DNA from: Phymatolithon calcareum | Lineage: Eukaryota; Rhodophyta; Florideophyceae; Hapalidiales | Reading direction: 5' to 3' | NCBI GenBank assembly: GCA_977006965.1 | Contig: OZ345385.1 | Span: 1,302,001-1,366,000 of the forward strand | Length of the DNA stretch: 64,000 bases | In this document: positions 39,309 through 51,107 of the stretch, piece by piece | Numbering within the stretch: position 1 is the stretch's first letter | How the letters are laid out: each line of letters starts with the position of its first letter | The notes under the pieces: generated by a model | Database searches by the model: none | Told to the model about the DNA's origin: nothing | What the model saw: only the letters and a program-made list of their open reading frames with translations | Position numbers and translations under genes: made by a program

Positions 39309-40921
39309 CTAGTGTCTATTTGACGGAAATTTTCCCTCAATTGAGGGAATGAGATTTATATAATTTTTGCACACACATCTACTCACTATCGGTCACATCG
39401 AATGCGTCCAGTTCATGGATATCTTCAACATGCTTAGCGAAACAGTTCCTACCAGTAGAAGTACCGCAAACATATAGTGCTGCACCGTCGAGCCTATTAC
39501 ATGATGAGCACACAGGAGTTGTCTTCTTGACTTTGCACACTCTGCAGTTGTTTTTCACAGCAAAAGTAGTCATCATGCCATTCGCGGTTTTCCTTTTCTT
39601 TGTCGTCTGCGTTAAGTGGGTTACAACACCACTCCCAGAGGCTAGTGAACGTTCAAGAGTAACTGAACGTCGACCCGTAGTGCGCGCATCGAAGGAGTTA
39701 TCGATAAGTTGCTGAGCCAGTACTTCATAATATCTTCGCTGCGTTATGTGGTCCTGCGACTCTGGATGAGCACCAGAGAACAGAAGCCAGCTATGAACCA
39801 CGCAGATTGACAGAAGTGATGTGCTCACTCGAAATGACCAGTCGTGGGTGCGTACTCTCTGCTCCATGTCCAAACCATCTTGTCGCCATCGATTGTGCCT
39901 GTCGATTTGCGCGCACGCAGAATAAGATGTCTCGCATACTTCAGGCTGGGGCACGGAGAGTTCCACACGAGAAGGTCTATTGTCAAGCTGACGCCAGCGA
40001 ACACGATACGGATTATGGAGCCCAATGCCAGCATTTTCAGATAAGTAGTCTCCGTTGACAGTGCGAACTCTCCGGAACTGACGGGAAACCCTTCCCCCAA
40101 TCGGGCATAGCACCTTCCTCTCATACCATGCCACGCCATGAGCAACAGTATTCGGCTCGCGGTCGGGTGTGAGGACATCAAGCTCCTCTTGTGACGCCTG
40201 GTCCCAAGAGCCTTGCAACGCGTAGGCGAGAGAGCCAGGGAGAGGTCGTTCAACGCTTCTGAGAGTTTCTTCCGAGCTTTTGAGGCCTTTTGAAGAGCTT
40301 TTGGTTGCCACTGGAGTCATTGAGCTGGCGTTTCGCGATGAAGATTGGCGCAGGTGAGTACTGTAAGCGGGCCTTGGCGTTGACGCGCTTTGCCGCTGCT
40401 GGTTCGGTTCAAGCTGCTGAGCGACTGAAATATCATCGTCAGCGCTCCCTGCCTTGATGCTAACAATCTTAAGTGTCGAAATCTTAGTATTCATCACCGG
40501 TTGCCAAACTAGCACCCATTTCACGCGAAGTGATGTGCTCGCGCGACCGTTAATTTCGTCCACAAGTACCTCTTGAACTGTGCCGATCACCTTTTTCGAC
40601 TTGGACAAGGCCCCATATAGTCTTCAGCACTCTGCGAGACTGGTTCCAAACGTTGCTTTTGAGTGTACGGGTGCACCGACCACTCGGCGCGGATCTTTTT
40701 CTCGTGGCATGGTGGATGTGATTCTTGTAATTGACCAGCACTTTTTCGTTTCCAGAGCCGAGCGAAGCTTTTATATCCTATTAGTTCCGGTACTCCTCAC
40801 GCAGAGCACGACCCCGCCTTACTAAATGTGGCGCGAATGACCAGTTCCGCATTCTTTTTAACAAACTTTTTTGAGCTTATAGAACGCCCCGCAATTGAGA
40901 GGTTCGTCAAATAGACACTAG
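39309..40921 (-). mobile_element. Second piggyBac-like element, 1.6 kb
   Basis: Exact 17 bp inverted repeats bound it: CTAGTGTCTATTTGACG at 39309-39325 and its complement at 40905-40921. A CTCAATTG block just inside both ends extends the match. No TTAA is seen at these borders, so the true ends may lie elsewhere or the superfamily may differ. The single gene inside is internally deleted. Confidence 0.6.
39379..40608 (-). CDS. piggyBac-like transposase, lacking the central core
   Basis: A 409-codon frame. The N-terminus (MSKSKKVIGTVQEVLVDE, then LRVKWVL) resembles the chromo-like start of protist piggyBac transposases. It passes through a Ser-rich linker straight into VAWYERKVLCPIGG and then YSACAQIDRHNRWRQDGLDM with THDWSFRVSTSLLSICVVHS, the region around the third catalytic aspartate. 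The last 70 residues are a Cys-rich finger (CRVCKVKKTTPVCSSCN, CGTSTGRNCFAKH). The first two catalytic aspartate regions are absent, so it cannot be active alone. The frame is open, which might allow a domesticated DNA-binding role. Confidence 0.7.
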   Translation of the reverse strand: MSKSKKVIGTVQEVLVDEINGRASTSLRVKWVLVWQPVMNTKISTLKIVSIKAGSADDDISVAQQLEPNQQRQSASTPRPAYSTHLRQSSSRNASSMTPVATKSSSKGLKSSEETLRSVERPLPGSLAYALQGSWDQASQEELDVLTPDREPNTVAHGVAWYERKVLCPIGGRVSRQFRRVRTVNGDYLSENAGIGLHNPYRVRWRQLDNRPSRVELSVPQPEVCETSYSACAQIDRHNRWRQDGLDMEQRVRTHDWSFRVSTSLLSICVVHSWLLFSGAHPESQDHITQRRYYEVLAQQLIDNSFDARTTGRRSVTLERSLASGSGVVTHLTQTTKKRKTANGMMTTFAVKNNCRVCKVKKTTPVCSSCNRLDGAALYVCGTSTGRNCFAKHVEDIHELDAFDVTDSE

Positions 40922-41288
40922 ACGTTCGATTTTACCAAATTTGCAGTATTTATGTGGTAGTCTACAACCATTTGAAACTTTTGACCGAGGCAATAAGAAA
41001 TTCATCGAGTCCTTTTCGAGATAATTGTCCATCTTTGTAGGCGATTCTTTTTCAAGATCAGAATTACGAAAAGTGCTCTACACTCCTTACTTCATCCCCT
41101 TAGTGGTCTTAACCTTTTCGCACCCAAGTCCCTCTGGAGGGCACTAAGGGCCGATCAATGAATTCTATACACGCTTCATTCAGATATCCAATGAAGTGCT
41201 TCTAATATTATGACTGCGTGACGACGCATTGAGCAAAGTGTAATGCACTCTGCGCCACCGAGCATCCAAGTCTCTGATCACCGAGCTC
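40922..41288. other. Spacer, no gene seen
   Basis: AT-rich; short frames only. Confidence 0.4.
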
Positions 41289-42520
41289 CTATATAGAGTC
41301 AATTAAGACATCGAGGTCTTGTCGACTGGACGCCAATGTGTGACCCTGAGTTTGCAAAGATTTCGTCACTACGTCGATCTCAGCCAACATCATCTTGTAG
41401 CGCTTGACCTTGCTTTCGAACCGAATTGTGGTTTCAATACGAAAATTACCGTCGTGCGATAAACTCACTTCAGCCAGTTCGTCACGGATTCGCACAAATC
41501 GCTTCAACCTTCCCGGACCATCGCGTTTGGTTATGCATCACTGGTCGCAAATCCGTTAAGTTTCGGAGGAAAGCTGCATTTTTCAGCTGCGTTGCAACCT
41601 TCATTGAATCGTGCACAGAATCGATAGTGTCACGCAGATCGGCGTGGTTTTCGACCATTCGGTTGACTTCCAGGCTCAGCTTATGGCTGCTACAGCCGAC
41701 ATGAGGAATTCCACTCAAACGTGCAATTCTTCGATTGGTCGCCGTGTTATCAGCGACGAAGCAAACACACCAGTTATCCAGAGTGCGACAGTAAAACGGC
41801 AATATTTTGCGGAAATAGTGCAGATGCGCTTCGGCGTTCAGTCGTGTCGCTTCATCCGTCGATGAGTCATCATCCACCTTGCCCAATGGAGAGATACCCA
41901 GCAAGGCAAGTCGTGGAGTGTGCTAGACAGAAACACCTGAACGGACCGGAATTGTAGTAGTCGAACAGTATGAAGCAATTGCTCCAACACAGTGCATACT
42001 GCCACAGGACCATCCGTCATGCAACAGCGCTCCGATTGTGTCCCTCAACTCGCATGCAATGCGTTTCTCAACAAGTCCAACGAGCTGAAAGATGGTTTCA
42101 ATGAGCGTAGCCCGGCACAGGGGGACTGCGAATCGGGAAAATTGTCGTCTGTCCTCATCTTCAACGTAGTATAAAGAAAGGTTCATCATGACGATCAAAC
42201 GCAGATATCCCCACACCGCTTTGTCGTACTCAGATAGCGCCCGTTTATGAAAATGTATCTTGACCGTACCACCTTTCTCTATAGAAGCAGATAGCGCATC
42301 CTGATACATTTGATTGAGCACGTATTCCTGTTCATGAGACGTTTTGCCTTTGCCGTAGCAACGTTTAAGGTGGTTGTACGGGTTTTTGAACCATGTCTTG
42401 TCGAGAAATGAAACAATAGAAGTCGGACATGACGGCTTCGGGCAACGCTACTAGAGATAGTGTCTCTATTTTTGCTCACCCGATATGATGGATGTGCGCG
42501 TCTCTTTCCCCACAAAGGAC
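41289..42520 (-). pseudogene. hAT transposase, N-terminal and central parts, decayed
   Basis: Minus-strand pieces: a BED-finger remnant (WFKNPYNHLKRCYGKGK, about 42390-42340), SEYDKAVWGYLRLIVMM, then across an in-frame TAG near 41923 the core FVADNTATNRRIARL, VGCSSHKLSLEVNRMVE (D and C/H positions typical of hAT) and QTRWSGKVEAI. A frameshift near 41500 leads to KRFVRIRDELAEVSL and a stop at 41289. The C-terminal dimerisation region is missing. It is a different hAT lineage from 10914-12242. Confidence 0.75.
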
Positions 42521-42859
42521 ATCAGAGCGACGACCACGTCCTTTGGCGATAATGTTGGCATAGTCCTAAGGTTCTTGCAGATACGATGGCATGGAACAGG
42601 CTGTCGAACATCTTGATCTTTATGAATTCGGTAATGGGCGACGGTAGTGTTACAGTGAGACGAACGTACTCAGCACAGAATGGCATCTACGTTTCATCTT
42701 ATGTACGTACGTAGCGGGGGACCTCATTGCATTGTACACGTCTTGTTTTCAGCTGCTGTAACTTTTACGTAACGAAAGGCCTTTATTTGCGATAGCACGC
42801 CAAGCAACCGCACTCATCAGTAATAGCGTGGCACGCACCCAGTTTACAGCTTATCTTGG

Positions 42860-42990
42860 GTCCACGTCATTGCAATACATATTGAACAATCTGAACGAAA
42901 TGCAATACAGATTGCAATGCGTCGAGGGATTTGCAATTCAAGATTTGGATTGCAGATTGCAATTAATTGGCAATGCAATGAATTTGGTTA
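42860..42990. repeat. ATTGCAAT-word cluster
   Basis: At least eight copies of TTGCAAT/ATTGCAA or close variants lie within 130 bp, many palindromic. It lies on the 5' side of the hAT gene (minus strand) and just before the LINE at 43000, so it may be hAT subterminal repeats, where hAT transposases bind. Confidence 0.55.
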
Positions 42991-43049
42991 CAAGCCTGCT
43001 TGACGAGGACATACCGGGTCCAAAGTTTTCAATTGCGAGTACCTCTAGC

Positions 43050-43656
43050 TGGTCTCAATAATAGGCTCGAAACTGAAATTTCGCTACACATGAACAGGCT
43101 GGCGGAGAAACTTCCTGAAGATATAACAAGGGTGGTTGCGTACCTGTTAAAACCGTCGTACGTCACATTAGCTGGAGAAGAGACAGAAACGTGGCGTATC
43201 ATCGACCGAGGAGTGCCTCAAGGCTCCCCGCTTAGTCCATACTTATATAACATATTCATGGATACATTCGCAGAAGTCGTCTCCAGGAACGACGGAAACG
43301 TCTCAGACAGCCCAGTGCAATTGTTCGCAGATGATCTTCAGCTTCAAGCGAAGACAGGACGAGGAATGCAGAAACTTCTTGATATAGCGACCATTTGGGC
43401 AAACGAAAATGACATGAAATGGAACAAAAAACCAGGAAAAAGCGAAGTTCTTAGGTACAAAGGGCTTCAGAAGCACACTTTTTACTTGGCGGGACGAGAA
43501 CTAAATCAAGCCTGGAGGCTCTCGTATCTTGGGGCAAGCATGAATAACAAGGGGGATGACACGGCCACAGTCAGAGTTCAAAATGCTGCAGGATGCATAC
43601 GTAAGCTTCTGGAGCTCGGAGTAATGTTCGAGGTTTCAAACCGGAGACATGCATAA
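43050..43656 (+). pseudogene. LINE RT palm fragment, copy A
   Basis: The frame has motif B (IDRGVPQGSPLSPYLYNIFM) and motif C (VQLFADDLQL), then the thumb (WRLSYLGASMNN). Motif A and the endonuclease are missing, so the copy is 5'-truncated inside the palm. It stops at 43654-43656; a frameshift leads to the next frame at about 43690. Confidence 0.85.
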
Positions 43657-43712
43657 GGATCTTTAAGTCGCTAATTATTCCGAAATGAGAGAATGCGTTA
43701 CACGTTACTCCA

Positions 43713-44213
43713 ATGACAAATCGATTGCTCTCAGCAATCGAGCCGGCAGAGGACTTGTTCCAGAAAAATGTTTTCGGAAAATATGGCGAACACTGCCGGG
43801 ACCGAATGCGAGGTCTTTGCCGACTGGGACCATCAAAGATGAGGAGACGTCATCAAGCAGAAAAGTTGGCATTAACCCTGGTAAGACACAACAAGCGCCT
43901 TGATGAAACAGAAGAGTACTTTGGAAGAGATGAGGACATAGAGGAAGAAGTGAACGATATTGAATATCGCAAGATTTATGAAGACTTGCGACAAGCCTCT
44001 CAGAAGGCTCAGGAGGGATCTGTCACAAACAAGAGGAGGAGAGATGAAACAATTAAGGTATTAGTTCAGCAAGACCATCATCGAGTGCATGGAAAACGAA
44101 GAAGGACTGCTCTGAAATCAAGTTACGAGAGAGGTAGTAGACGGCTCTCAGGGCAAAAAAAGCCTAACAGCGGGAACACCAGCGAATCCAAATGGACAAC
44201 ACATAGAGGGTAG
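43713..44213 (+). pseudogene. LINE C-terminal region, copy A
   Basis: It follows the RT by a frameshift. It starts MTNRLLSAIEPAEDLFQKNV, as in the region after LINE RT, and has a charged stretch (ETEEYFGRDEDIEEEVND). The copy at 46270-46800 shows the same series of words, which confirms common descent. Confidence 0.7.
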
Positions 44214-44409
44214 GACGATCTAGGTTCCAAGCTTTCCCCACCGCCAATAGCAGGCGGTAGGTTTCAACGGTCTAAACTCTGGAGGGTAGAAATTGAGGAA
44301 GCCTTGCCCGTATATTCGCAAGACTGTGAGGCTTTTAAATAAACTTCAATAAAAAATTAAAGTATGAGAAATGGAATAAGATCAATGAAGATTCCTATTC
44401 AAGGCAAGT

Positions 44410-44668
44410 AGGAGGTGATACAATGGATTAAGGACCGTCGCTGGGGATGGCTAAGACATGTTCTACGCATGGGTGAGAACAGGCTCGTCCGCAGGATACT
44501 GCTACAATGCGTACCCAGAACATATGCTTCTCTCCTTGGCGAAATCCCAGACTAAAGTATCGAATCGCCCATAAAAGATGCTTCCGACCACAGCAAGAGG
44601 AGTCGCATGAAGCCTCCTAAACGTGCTAGCTCCTTAGGGGAATAAAGCAATCATCATCATCATTATTG
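44410..44668 (+). mobile_element. Short LINE 3' end with 9 bp target duplication
   Basis: 259 bp flanked by AAGGCAAGT at 44401-44409 and 44669-44677. It encodes a LINE C-terminus (IKDRRWGWLRHVLRMG-like frame, with stops), has AATAAA at 44641, and ends in a (TCA)n tail at 44650-44663. The tail type differs from the (AAAG)n LINE at 1-3590, so two LINE families are present. Confidence 0.85.
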
Positions 44669-45000
44669 AAGGCAAGTTAAGAGGGATCCTTTACAGAGGA
44701 GAAAGAACAGCAGGTTTAAGGTGCCTAAGGTTGATATTCAACCGAGCACCCCTTTGGAGAAAATCAATATTGGGTGCCTACTGTGGGATTAACACGGTGA
44801 TCAAACTAGTGGCCTTACAACGTACTTTAGCGTCGTCGTAGATGAATGTAGAAATTGTTTGAGTGCATGTGACTCACAGGAGCTCTTGTTAGGAGAGAAC
44901 TATGAATCAAGAACGCTTAGCTTAGAGAATATCGCAAGAGCTGCCCCGATACTCCAAGGTGAGGCTTTGGGAGCTCTCAAAATAAAATCATCAAATATCC

Positions 45001-46228
45001 CCTGCCCAAACGGGCAAATACTGTTGCGTGCACGTCATGAAGATACACCCTAATTGCCATGAAATGGTTTTCCCCCCTTTTTATCTAAGGCGTGCTATAG
45101 AATAGTATAAGTATCCATCGCCCAAGCGGTATAGTAAAAATTGGACAGAGCTCACTAATTTTCTCTTCAAGTAGCAGCTTTCAACATGCTACTATCGCGT
45201 CTCTAAAAAATTTACCTCTCCCCCCATCAAGATAGTCGCAAGTACTAAATCTCTCACAACGAACGTGCTTGAAACAATTTGCGCTCCAGAGATGTTTTTA
45301 GGAATCATGCAACTTGCCACAACCACAGATGTAAACACAAGTTTCTAGAGCACCTGTGGGTATGTGTGTTGATTTATATTTATAGCTCCCAAAGCCTCTC
45401 TTCAAGAGTAGAGCGAGCTCCTAACCATGTTTCAGGCTGTGGCCAAGTAAGGACTGCCCGTAACTTGAAATCACAGAGCAGGGGAGTAACTTTCCCCTCG
45501 AGGTCCAGAAGGAGACCAGAGGTGGGAAAACGCCTCCATAGACAGAATCCAGCTAAAACCTCTTGGCCCTAGGAAAGTTGCCACAAGCGTCGGCAGATGC
45601 GTTGGTAACTATTAACTAAAAATCTACCATTCTTCTGCTTCAAGAGTAGAACGCATGTGAACGCTACAAGAAAATCAGAACAAGACGGCCCTGGATCACC
45701 GGGAAATTGGCGATCAGCACGATCCCTAGGTGAGCTCAACGGGTGCAGTATCAAGTTCAATATGTTCATATACAAAAGTTTGGTAGGTAAGATGGATTAC
45801 AAAGCGATTTTCAGTTTCATTCGACGAAAACTTGATGAAATAGAATACACTACCAGGGGGAAGGACCACAATTCAGGAACATGCTAACAAATTTGTTCAC
45901 AGTAGGCGAAGTCGCTAATCTTCTTCTCGAAACGATAGTTTATTGTCCTCTTTCAGAGCCTGTAGCTCACCAGAAAGTAACAAAAGCTTAGATACAGACT
46001 TCAGAAGCTCTTAACTCCCTTTCGTGGGCTGTCCAAAATATATACAGTCAACCCTCAAGAACTGGATTTCCTTTAAGGGTATATCCTCGAGTTTTAGAAT
46101 ACTGCGTGCATCCACGAATGCCGCTTTTAGCTCAAACATTATCTAAACTTTAACATATTCAGAATACTTACTTAGTAGAACATCTTAACTGCCGATGCAC
46201 GGCCCCTGCCTTAAAAATATATAAAATT
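45001..46228. other. Gene-poor stretch
   Basis: Short frames only. The phrase CTTCTGCTTCAAGAGTAGA (about 45630) and AGCCTCTCTTCAAGAGTAGAG (about 45395) are similar and may be remnants of a repeat. No gene seen. Confidence 0.4.
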
Positions 46229-47500
46229 TTGAGTATGTCTTCGGGAAATATGCAGAGCATCGAAAAATCGAGTGAGGTTGTTCTGTCGGCTAGAAAGTCT
46301 CGAGGTGAGGACGATTCACCAAGCAGAATGGATTGCTTTAAGCCTGTTAAAACAGAAAACGTACCTGGAAGAGACAGAAGAATAGCGAGGAAGACAGGAG
46401 GATATGGCAGAAGTATCGAAGGACATTAACCATCTCAGAGACGAGGAGCATGTCAGAAAAGCATTGAAACAAGCCGAAGAAGGCAAAGAGTCAAAGAAGC
46501 TGCGATTAGAAGATGCAATCCAAGTGTGGCAAAAATGCGAAGAGGACCGCTCAGTGAAAATCCGGATAAACAAGCCTAAGAAATTGCCAGGAGTGCTAAA
46601 AATAAGGGATAGGACGACCAGGCTAAGATGCCTAAAATGATTTTTAACAGAGCTCCGTTGTGGAGGAAATCAATACTCGCTGAGTATTTCGAACCCGGTG
46701 CTGAAATTGAGCTTATTGCACTTCAACGCATACTCGGGTCTAAGACGATGGACAAAGAGACTGAATATGAATGCAAAAGACTAACTCGAACCAGGGGAAT
46801 GTAAGAAGGGGAGGAAAGCAGAATTTTAATGCATCAAAAAAATAAATAAAAATCCGTAGTCGTTTCTGCAGACAAAATTATGAGGGAATTCACGTATCAG
46901 CAAAATTAGTGAATTTAATGTACTCGTATACACCTGCCACTGCGTATTCGAGAACTTCAACCAATAAGTGCTCACTGTTTAGAGAGCGCCATGCACCTGA
47001 CAGTGTCTATGCCTTAATGAATGCGGTTTTTGCGTTGGCGTCAGCCGAGCTCTTCGAAACTATTGGCACAAAATTCCGCTTACGTGCACAAGCTGTGCCC
47101 ATTTCTAGACTTTCTGTTTGGTCATTATTTTTGACCACAAAATGGATGCGCGATAATTAGCCCCCCTGACATTCACCGCGGCGAATACACGCGTACATTT
47201 GGACAGTAAATCTGGTTTCATATATGTTTTTTGATGCGAGTCCATAGTTTCAAATAAAGAGCGCTATTGTGTTTGTACAAATTTCGGTTGTCATACGCTT
47301 TGCTTTCCTCCCCTTCTTACATTCCCCTGCTCGAACTCTCATATGGAGAGAAACTCGAATAAAGGAAATGTTAGGAAAATAGAATGCGGTAAGTTAGAAG
47401 CAATTGAGAAGCTGCCCCGTTACTCACAGTGAGGTCTTGGGTGCTTTTAAAATAAATCAACATATATCCCCAAGCCTTCCATGCCCATGGCGGCTAGACC
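46229..47500 (+). pseudogene. LINE copy B, C-terminal region and 3' UTR, hit by a MITE
   Basis: Frames with IHQAEWIALSLLKQKTYLEE, MAEVSKDINHLRDEEHVRKA and LRCLKMIFNRAPLWRKSIL parallel copy A (HQAEKLALTLVRHNKRLDE; LRCLRLIFNRAPLWRKSIL). It has an in-frame TAG near 46381. The coding part runs to about 46803; the MITE follows, then 3' UTR sequence shared with copy A at 47395-47490. Confidence 0.7.
46793..47328. mobile_element. 536 bp MITE, Mutator-like
   Basis: Exact 28 bp terminal inverted repeats: 46793-46820 begins AGGGGAATGTAAGAAGGGGA and 47301-47328 is its complement. Flanks ACTCGAACC (46784-46792) and GCTCGAACT (47329-47337) match at 7 of 9, an eroded 9 bp duplication. The start AGGGGA is shared with the MITE at 22723. 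The interior has only a weak 83-codon frame. Confidence 0.85.
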
Positions 47501-48419
47501 TCGGTAAGAGTGCTCGAGGGTACGCGCATCTTATTACCTTCGCCTCTACCAGGACTGTTGACAAATGCGCCAACATTCAGCCATCCATAGTGGTAGCAAT
47601 CCCAATCGCGGCAATGACGTCGAACACGATTTTAGCTACCAAATAATTCATCAGCGACCCAGCTCTTTAAAGCTGCACTATTCCCTGTGCAGCCCTCTGA
47701 AGTCATGGCAAACCCAATCTAGTTAGTGCCGCGCCTCCACAACTGCAAATGTGAGAATTTCTACAATTGCATCACCAACCACTTCTTTGGCATCCGGTTT
47801 TTCAACGTCAGTAAGTATGTACGCAATTAGTACGCGAATGCCAGTTATCTCTGCTACAATTGGGCCTGCACAGGCCCCTCTGTATCTCAGCTATCTGCGG
47901 AACAACCATCTACTTTCGTAGCTTTCCCGTCGGTCCGTCGCCATCTTCGAAAAGCGCTCTAGGCGTTTCTGGATCTATCGATGCATCATCCAGTGTGTTT
48001 AGCTCCTCTACATCCTCTGTGTTAAGTCTGTCGCGGACAGCGGCGGGCATATTCCAAACTCTGACTGCTGTTCCAAAAGCTTGATATCACCTAACGGCTC
48101 GCCAGATTCTGAACACACGCTTCAAGCACTTTATCCACCATAGCTGGTTCATGCTGTACGCGTGCGCAACAGTTTCGCAGATATACACTAACCAGGGCAA
48201 TTTTAGGAGGGGGACATAAGCAGAAACTTTTTGTTTCAAAAACTCTATTAAAAATGTCCCCTGCGATTTGTGAGGTTAATTATGAGGAATTCTTTGTATC
48301 AAAAATTAAGTAATAAAGCTCGATTCTTGCAGCGCTCTGCCGCAGCCGTCGTTAGACGACCAATGGAATTGTGCCAGGACAAGTAGATCTGTAAGCATTC
48401 CAGGGACAGTATAGTTGGA
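47501..48419. other. Spacer, no gene seen
   Basis: Short frames. Upstream of 48420 the Ty3 gag N-terminus and a left LTR are not recognised. Confidence 0.4.
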
Positions 48420-50450
48420 GTGCAGTATCATAAACGCTGCGGTGCTATGTCGCTACGCGACAAGCTGATTCGCGATCTTATGAACATGTCAATGCTAAGC
48501 AAAGAGACAGTTCAACAGTACAGTGATAGATTCACGAGTTTAATGAGCCGGACGGGAAAGAAAGATGATGATGAGACCCTTGTCGCCGTTTATATCGACG
48601 GTCTCGACTCCAAACTGCAAGAGATGATGCACATCGCTCGCGCAACCCGTCTAACTATGACCAGTCGCAACACGGCTGAGCCCGTTGTGGAGTCCATCGC
48701 TTGGGAAATTGAGAATGCGATTGCTCTGGACTCAGCAAGGAGCAAACCTCGAGTTGAAGCTCCTAAGAATAATAAGGCGGAAACCCCAAGCAACGGACAA
48801 AAGTCGTTGCCGCCCAAGAAGAAGAAGAAGCGTTGTGCTAAGTGTGGGAAATGGAGCCACACGACTGAGGAGCACGAGGATTTGCCATCCTCAACAGCTA
48901 AGACATCAACTGGAAACCAATCTTCAAGTGGGAAGAAGTGTTTCAGGTGTGACGGACCATGGAAGCATGGGCACGTTTGTGAAGATCAGCGAAAACCGGA
49001 GAGCAATAATTTGGAGGTTGTACCGGAAATATCAACATATGGTATCGATGACGCTGCTACTTCTGAGACGCACACAGATGACGAATGCTTTGCTGATACT
49101 CTAGCTGCTAACATCATGCAGAACGGCACAATTTTTAATGCGCTTCTCGTCAATTCAGACGAAGGGGAGATCTTATCATCTGATGAACCATCAGAGCTGG
49201 GTGAGATTCATGAGATCAGGTTCGCCATGGATCAGGAGAAAAGTTTTGGAACCCAGATTGTTGACTCGCTGTTCGCACAGGATAAGACATGTCATGTTAA
49301 TGTCACTGCTACGCCACCTGATGCGGCTCAACTAATTTACACACCGGTTGTAATCAACGGTGTGACCGGTGCTGCACTTGTTGACAGTGGGGCAACCAAC
49401 ACGTTTATATCGAGTCAATTTGTGACGAAAAATAATCTGCATATTACCAAGATTGCAGGAGATATTATGGACGGTGCAGGAAATGTCATGGCGAAGCGGA
49501 CAGGGTTTGTCCGCGTATCCGTTCTCAATGGGAATAACTCTGTTGAATGCGTCCCAGATATTCTCGATATGCCTGAAGGAAGAGACTTTGTTATAGGTCT
49601 GTTTAATTTTAAGGATTTTGGATTCAAGATCAGTGGAATTCCGTCCAAGCCACCAGAAATTGCCCGTGTTTCTGACGATGAGGACGCGAGGTCTATTGAC
49701 GGGGAGGACATTATTGATATCGATGGACTCACAGCTCATGATCTTTCGACTGAGGTTCAAGAAGCGCTCTCTAAGAACCTAGAACTTCTTTTGTCGAGTC
49801 GCTGCACGCACCCTCTGGCAGTTTTGAACGTTAAGCCGATTAATGCGGAAACTACATGGAGGCGAATGAACTTCGTCAGCCGCAAGGACGAGGACAAAGT
49901 TGGCGAGAAGATTCAAGAATGGAAATCAGCCGCGGTCATTGAGCGAGCTCCTGATGACTGTGCAAACTGCTATCCCCTCGTTTGTGTCCCTAAAAAGGAT
50001 GCACATGGGTACAAGGTTGACTTCCGACCTTGCCTCGACCTTCGGTCGCTTAACCCAAATTTACCCGACGTCGATTACCCGCTACCCCGGATTCAAGACA
50101 TTCTTGATCGAGTTGGGTCAGTATCGGGAAGTGATGTGCTATACAGTACAGTGGACATTCGGGATTCCTACTTTCAGTTCCGCATTGATGAAAAGGACCG
50201 AAATTGGATTGCCTTTCGATGGAAGGGAGTGCACTATCGCTTTACTTGTGCACCATTCGGCATCAAAACCATGACGGCCCAGTTCCAAATGGTTATGGAT
50301 AAGATCTTTAATGACTTTCCTTTCGTCGCAGTTTACGTGGACGACATTATTGTCTTCTCCGAAACCAGGGCAGAACATATTGAGCATGTTATGGCAGTTA
50401 TTGAGAGGCTCACGGAATTCAATTTATTAATTCTGGCGGACTCTGAAGTG
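48420..50450 (+). pseudogene. Ty3/gypsy gag-pol fragment (gag C-terminus to RT)
   Basis: The frame is open to 50483. Gag C-terminus (RDKLIRDLMNMSMLSKETVQ), two Cys/His knuckles (CAKCGKWSH at about residue 139; CFRCDGPWKHGHVC at about 178), protease (LVDSGATNTFISSQFV at about 320), and RT with VDFRPCLDLRSLN, YSTVDIRDSYFQF and the catalytic YVDDIIVFS (about 50334). After LTEFNLLIL the homology ends and the last 15 codons are unrelated, so RNase H, integrase and both LTRs are missing. It is a truncated copy, with no frame damage in what remains. Confidence 0.88.
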
Positions 50451-50938
50451 GAGAATAAAAGTGACCATTCCCCCTGCAGATGAAGACCAAGATCACTACT
50501 TAGAGGAGGAGAAAGAGTTGAATCTACATAAGGCCATTGCGGACTGTCTGTACGCGGCATACAAGCTGGCCGACTTTGATGACTTGCTGTCATCCTCTGT
50601 GTTATCTCTACGTGCGATACACGTTCAAGCCATCGGATTGTACGCACTACTTCACAAATTGTGAGGACATTCTCTTTGCGCAGTTGAGAAATCGGCGCTT
50701 GGGCACGTCACTTGGAAAGCTCTGGGGACGTCGGCGGTGGGCGGAAGTACACGAGCTCCGCGTCCTAGCCGGTCTCTTACTCCATGGGAAATTTTAGACG
50801 TGTGCCTTGTGCCAGCCCTTTGGTCTTTCCAGGTCCACGTGTCCGCGCTGTGGTTTCCCCCCTTAGGGGACCGTGAACGGCGCCGTGGCCACGCCATTGC
50901 ACGGCGCATGAGTTAGGGTTTGTGCCGCCATTGCTCCG
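50451..50938. other. Boundary segment between the Ty3 fragment and the GC-rich block
   Basis: A 67-codon frame at 50461-50664 (MTIPPADEDQDHYLEEEKEL) has no match known to me. From about 50690 G+C rises sharply, marking a different sequence block. Confidence 0.4.
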
Positions 50939-50948
50939 GTATAAATTG
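50939..50948 (+). promoter_or_regulatory. Putative TATA box
   Basis: GGTATAAATT stands alone in very GC-rich sequence, followed by C-rich DNA and plus-strand frames from 51108. It would place a start site near 50970. Confidence 0.4.
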
Positions 50949-51107
50949 CGCGCCGCCCCTACGTGCCCTGCCCCTTTGCTGCCGCATACCGCGCTTCGTC
51001 AAGGTCAAGCTCTGACCGTTCCTCCTCGAAGAAGACGTCCACCTGTTCCCCAAAAAGACGCCTGCTGCGTCATGGTGTGCTGGGTTATTTAGCGGATCAA
51101 CGTCGTC

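Larger units (their letters stand above)
43000..45000 (+). mobile_element. LINE, copy A, 5'-truncated and interrupted
   Basis: It carries the RT palm and C-terminal region. A second LINE (44410-44668) splits it; after that the parent resumes with LRLIFNRAPLWRKSILGAYC (about 44715-44780) and a 3' UTR that matches copy B (44940-45000 against 47395-47490). Confidence 0.7.
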
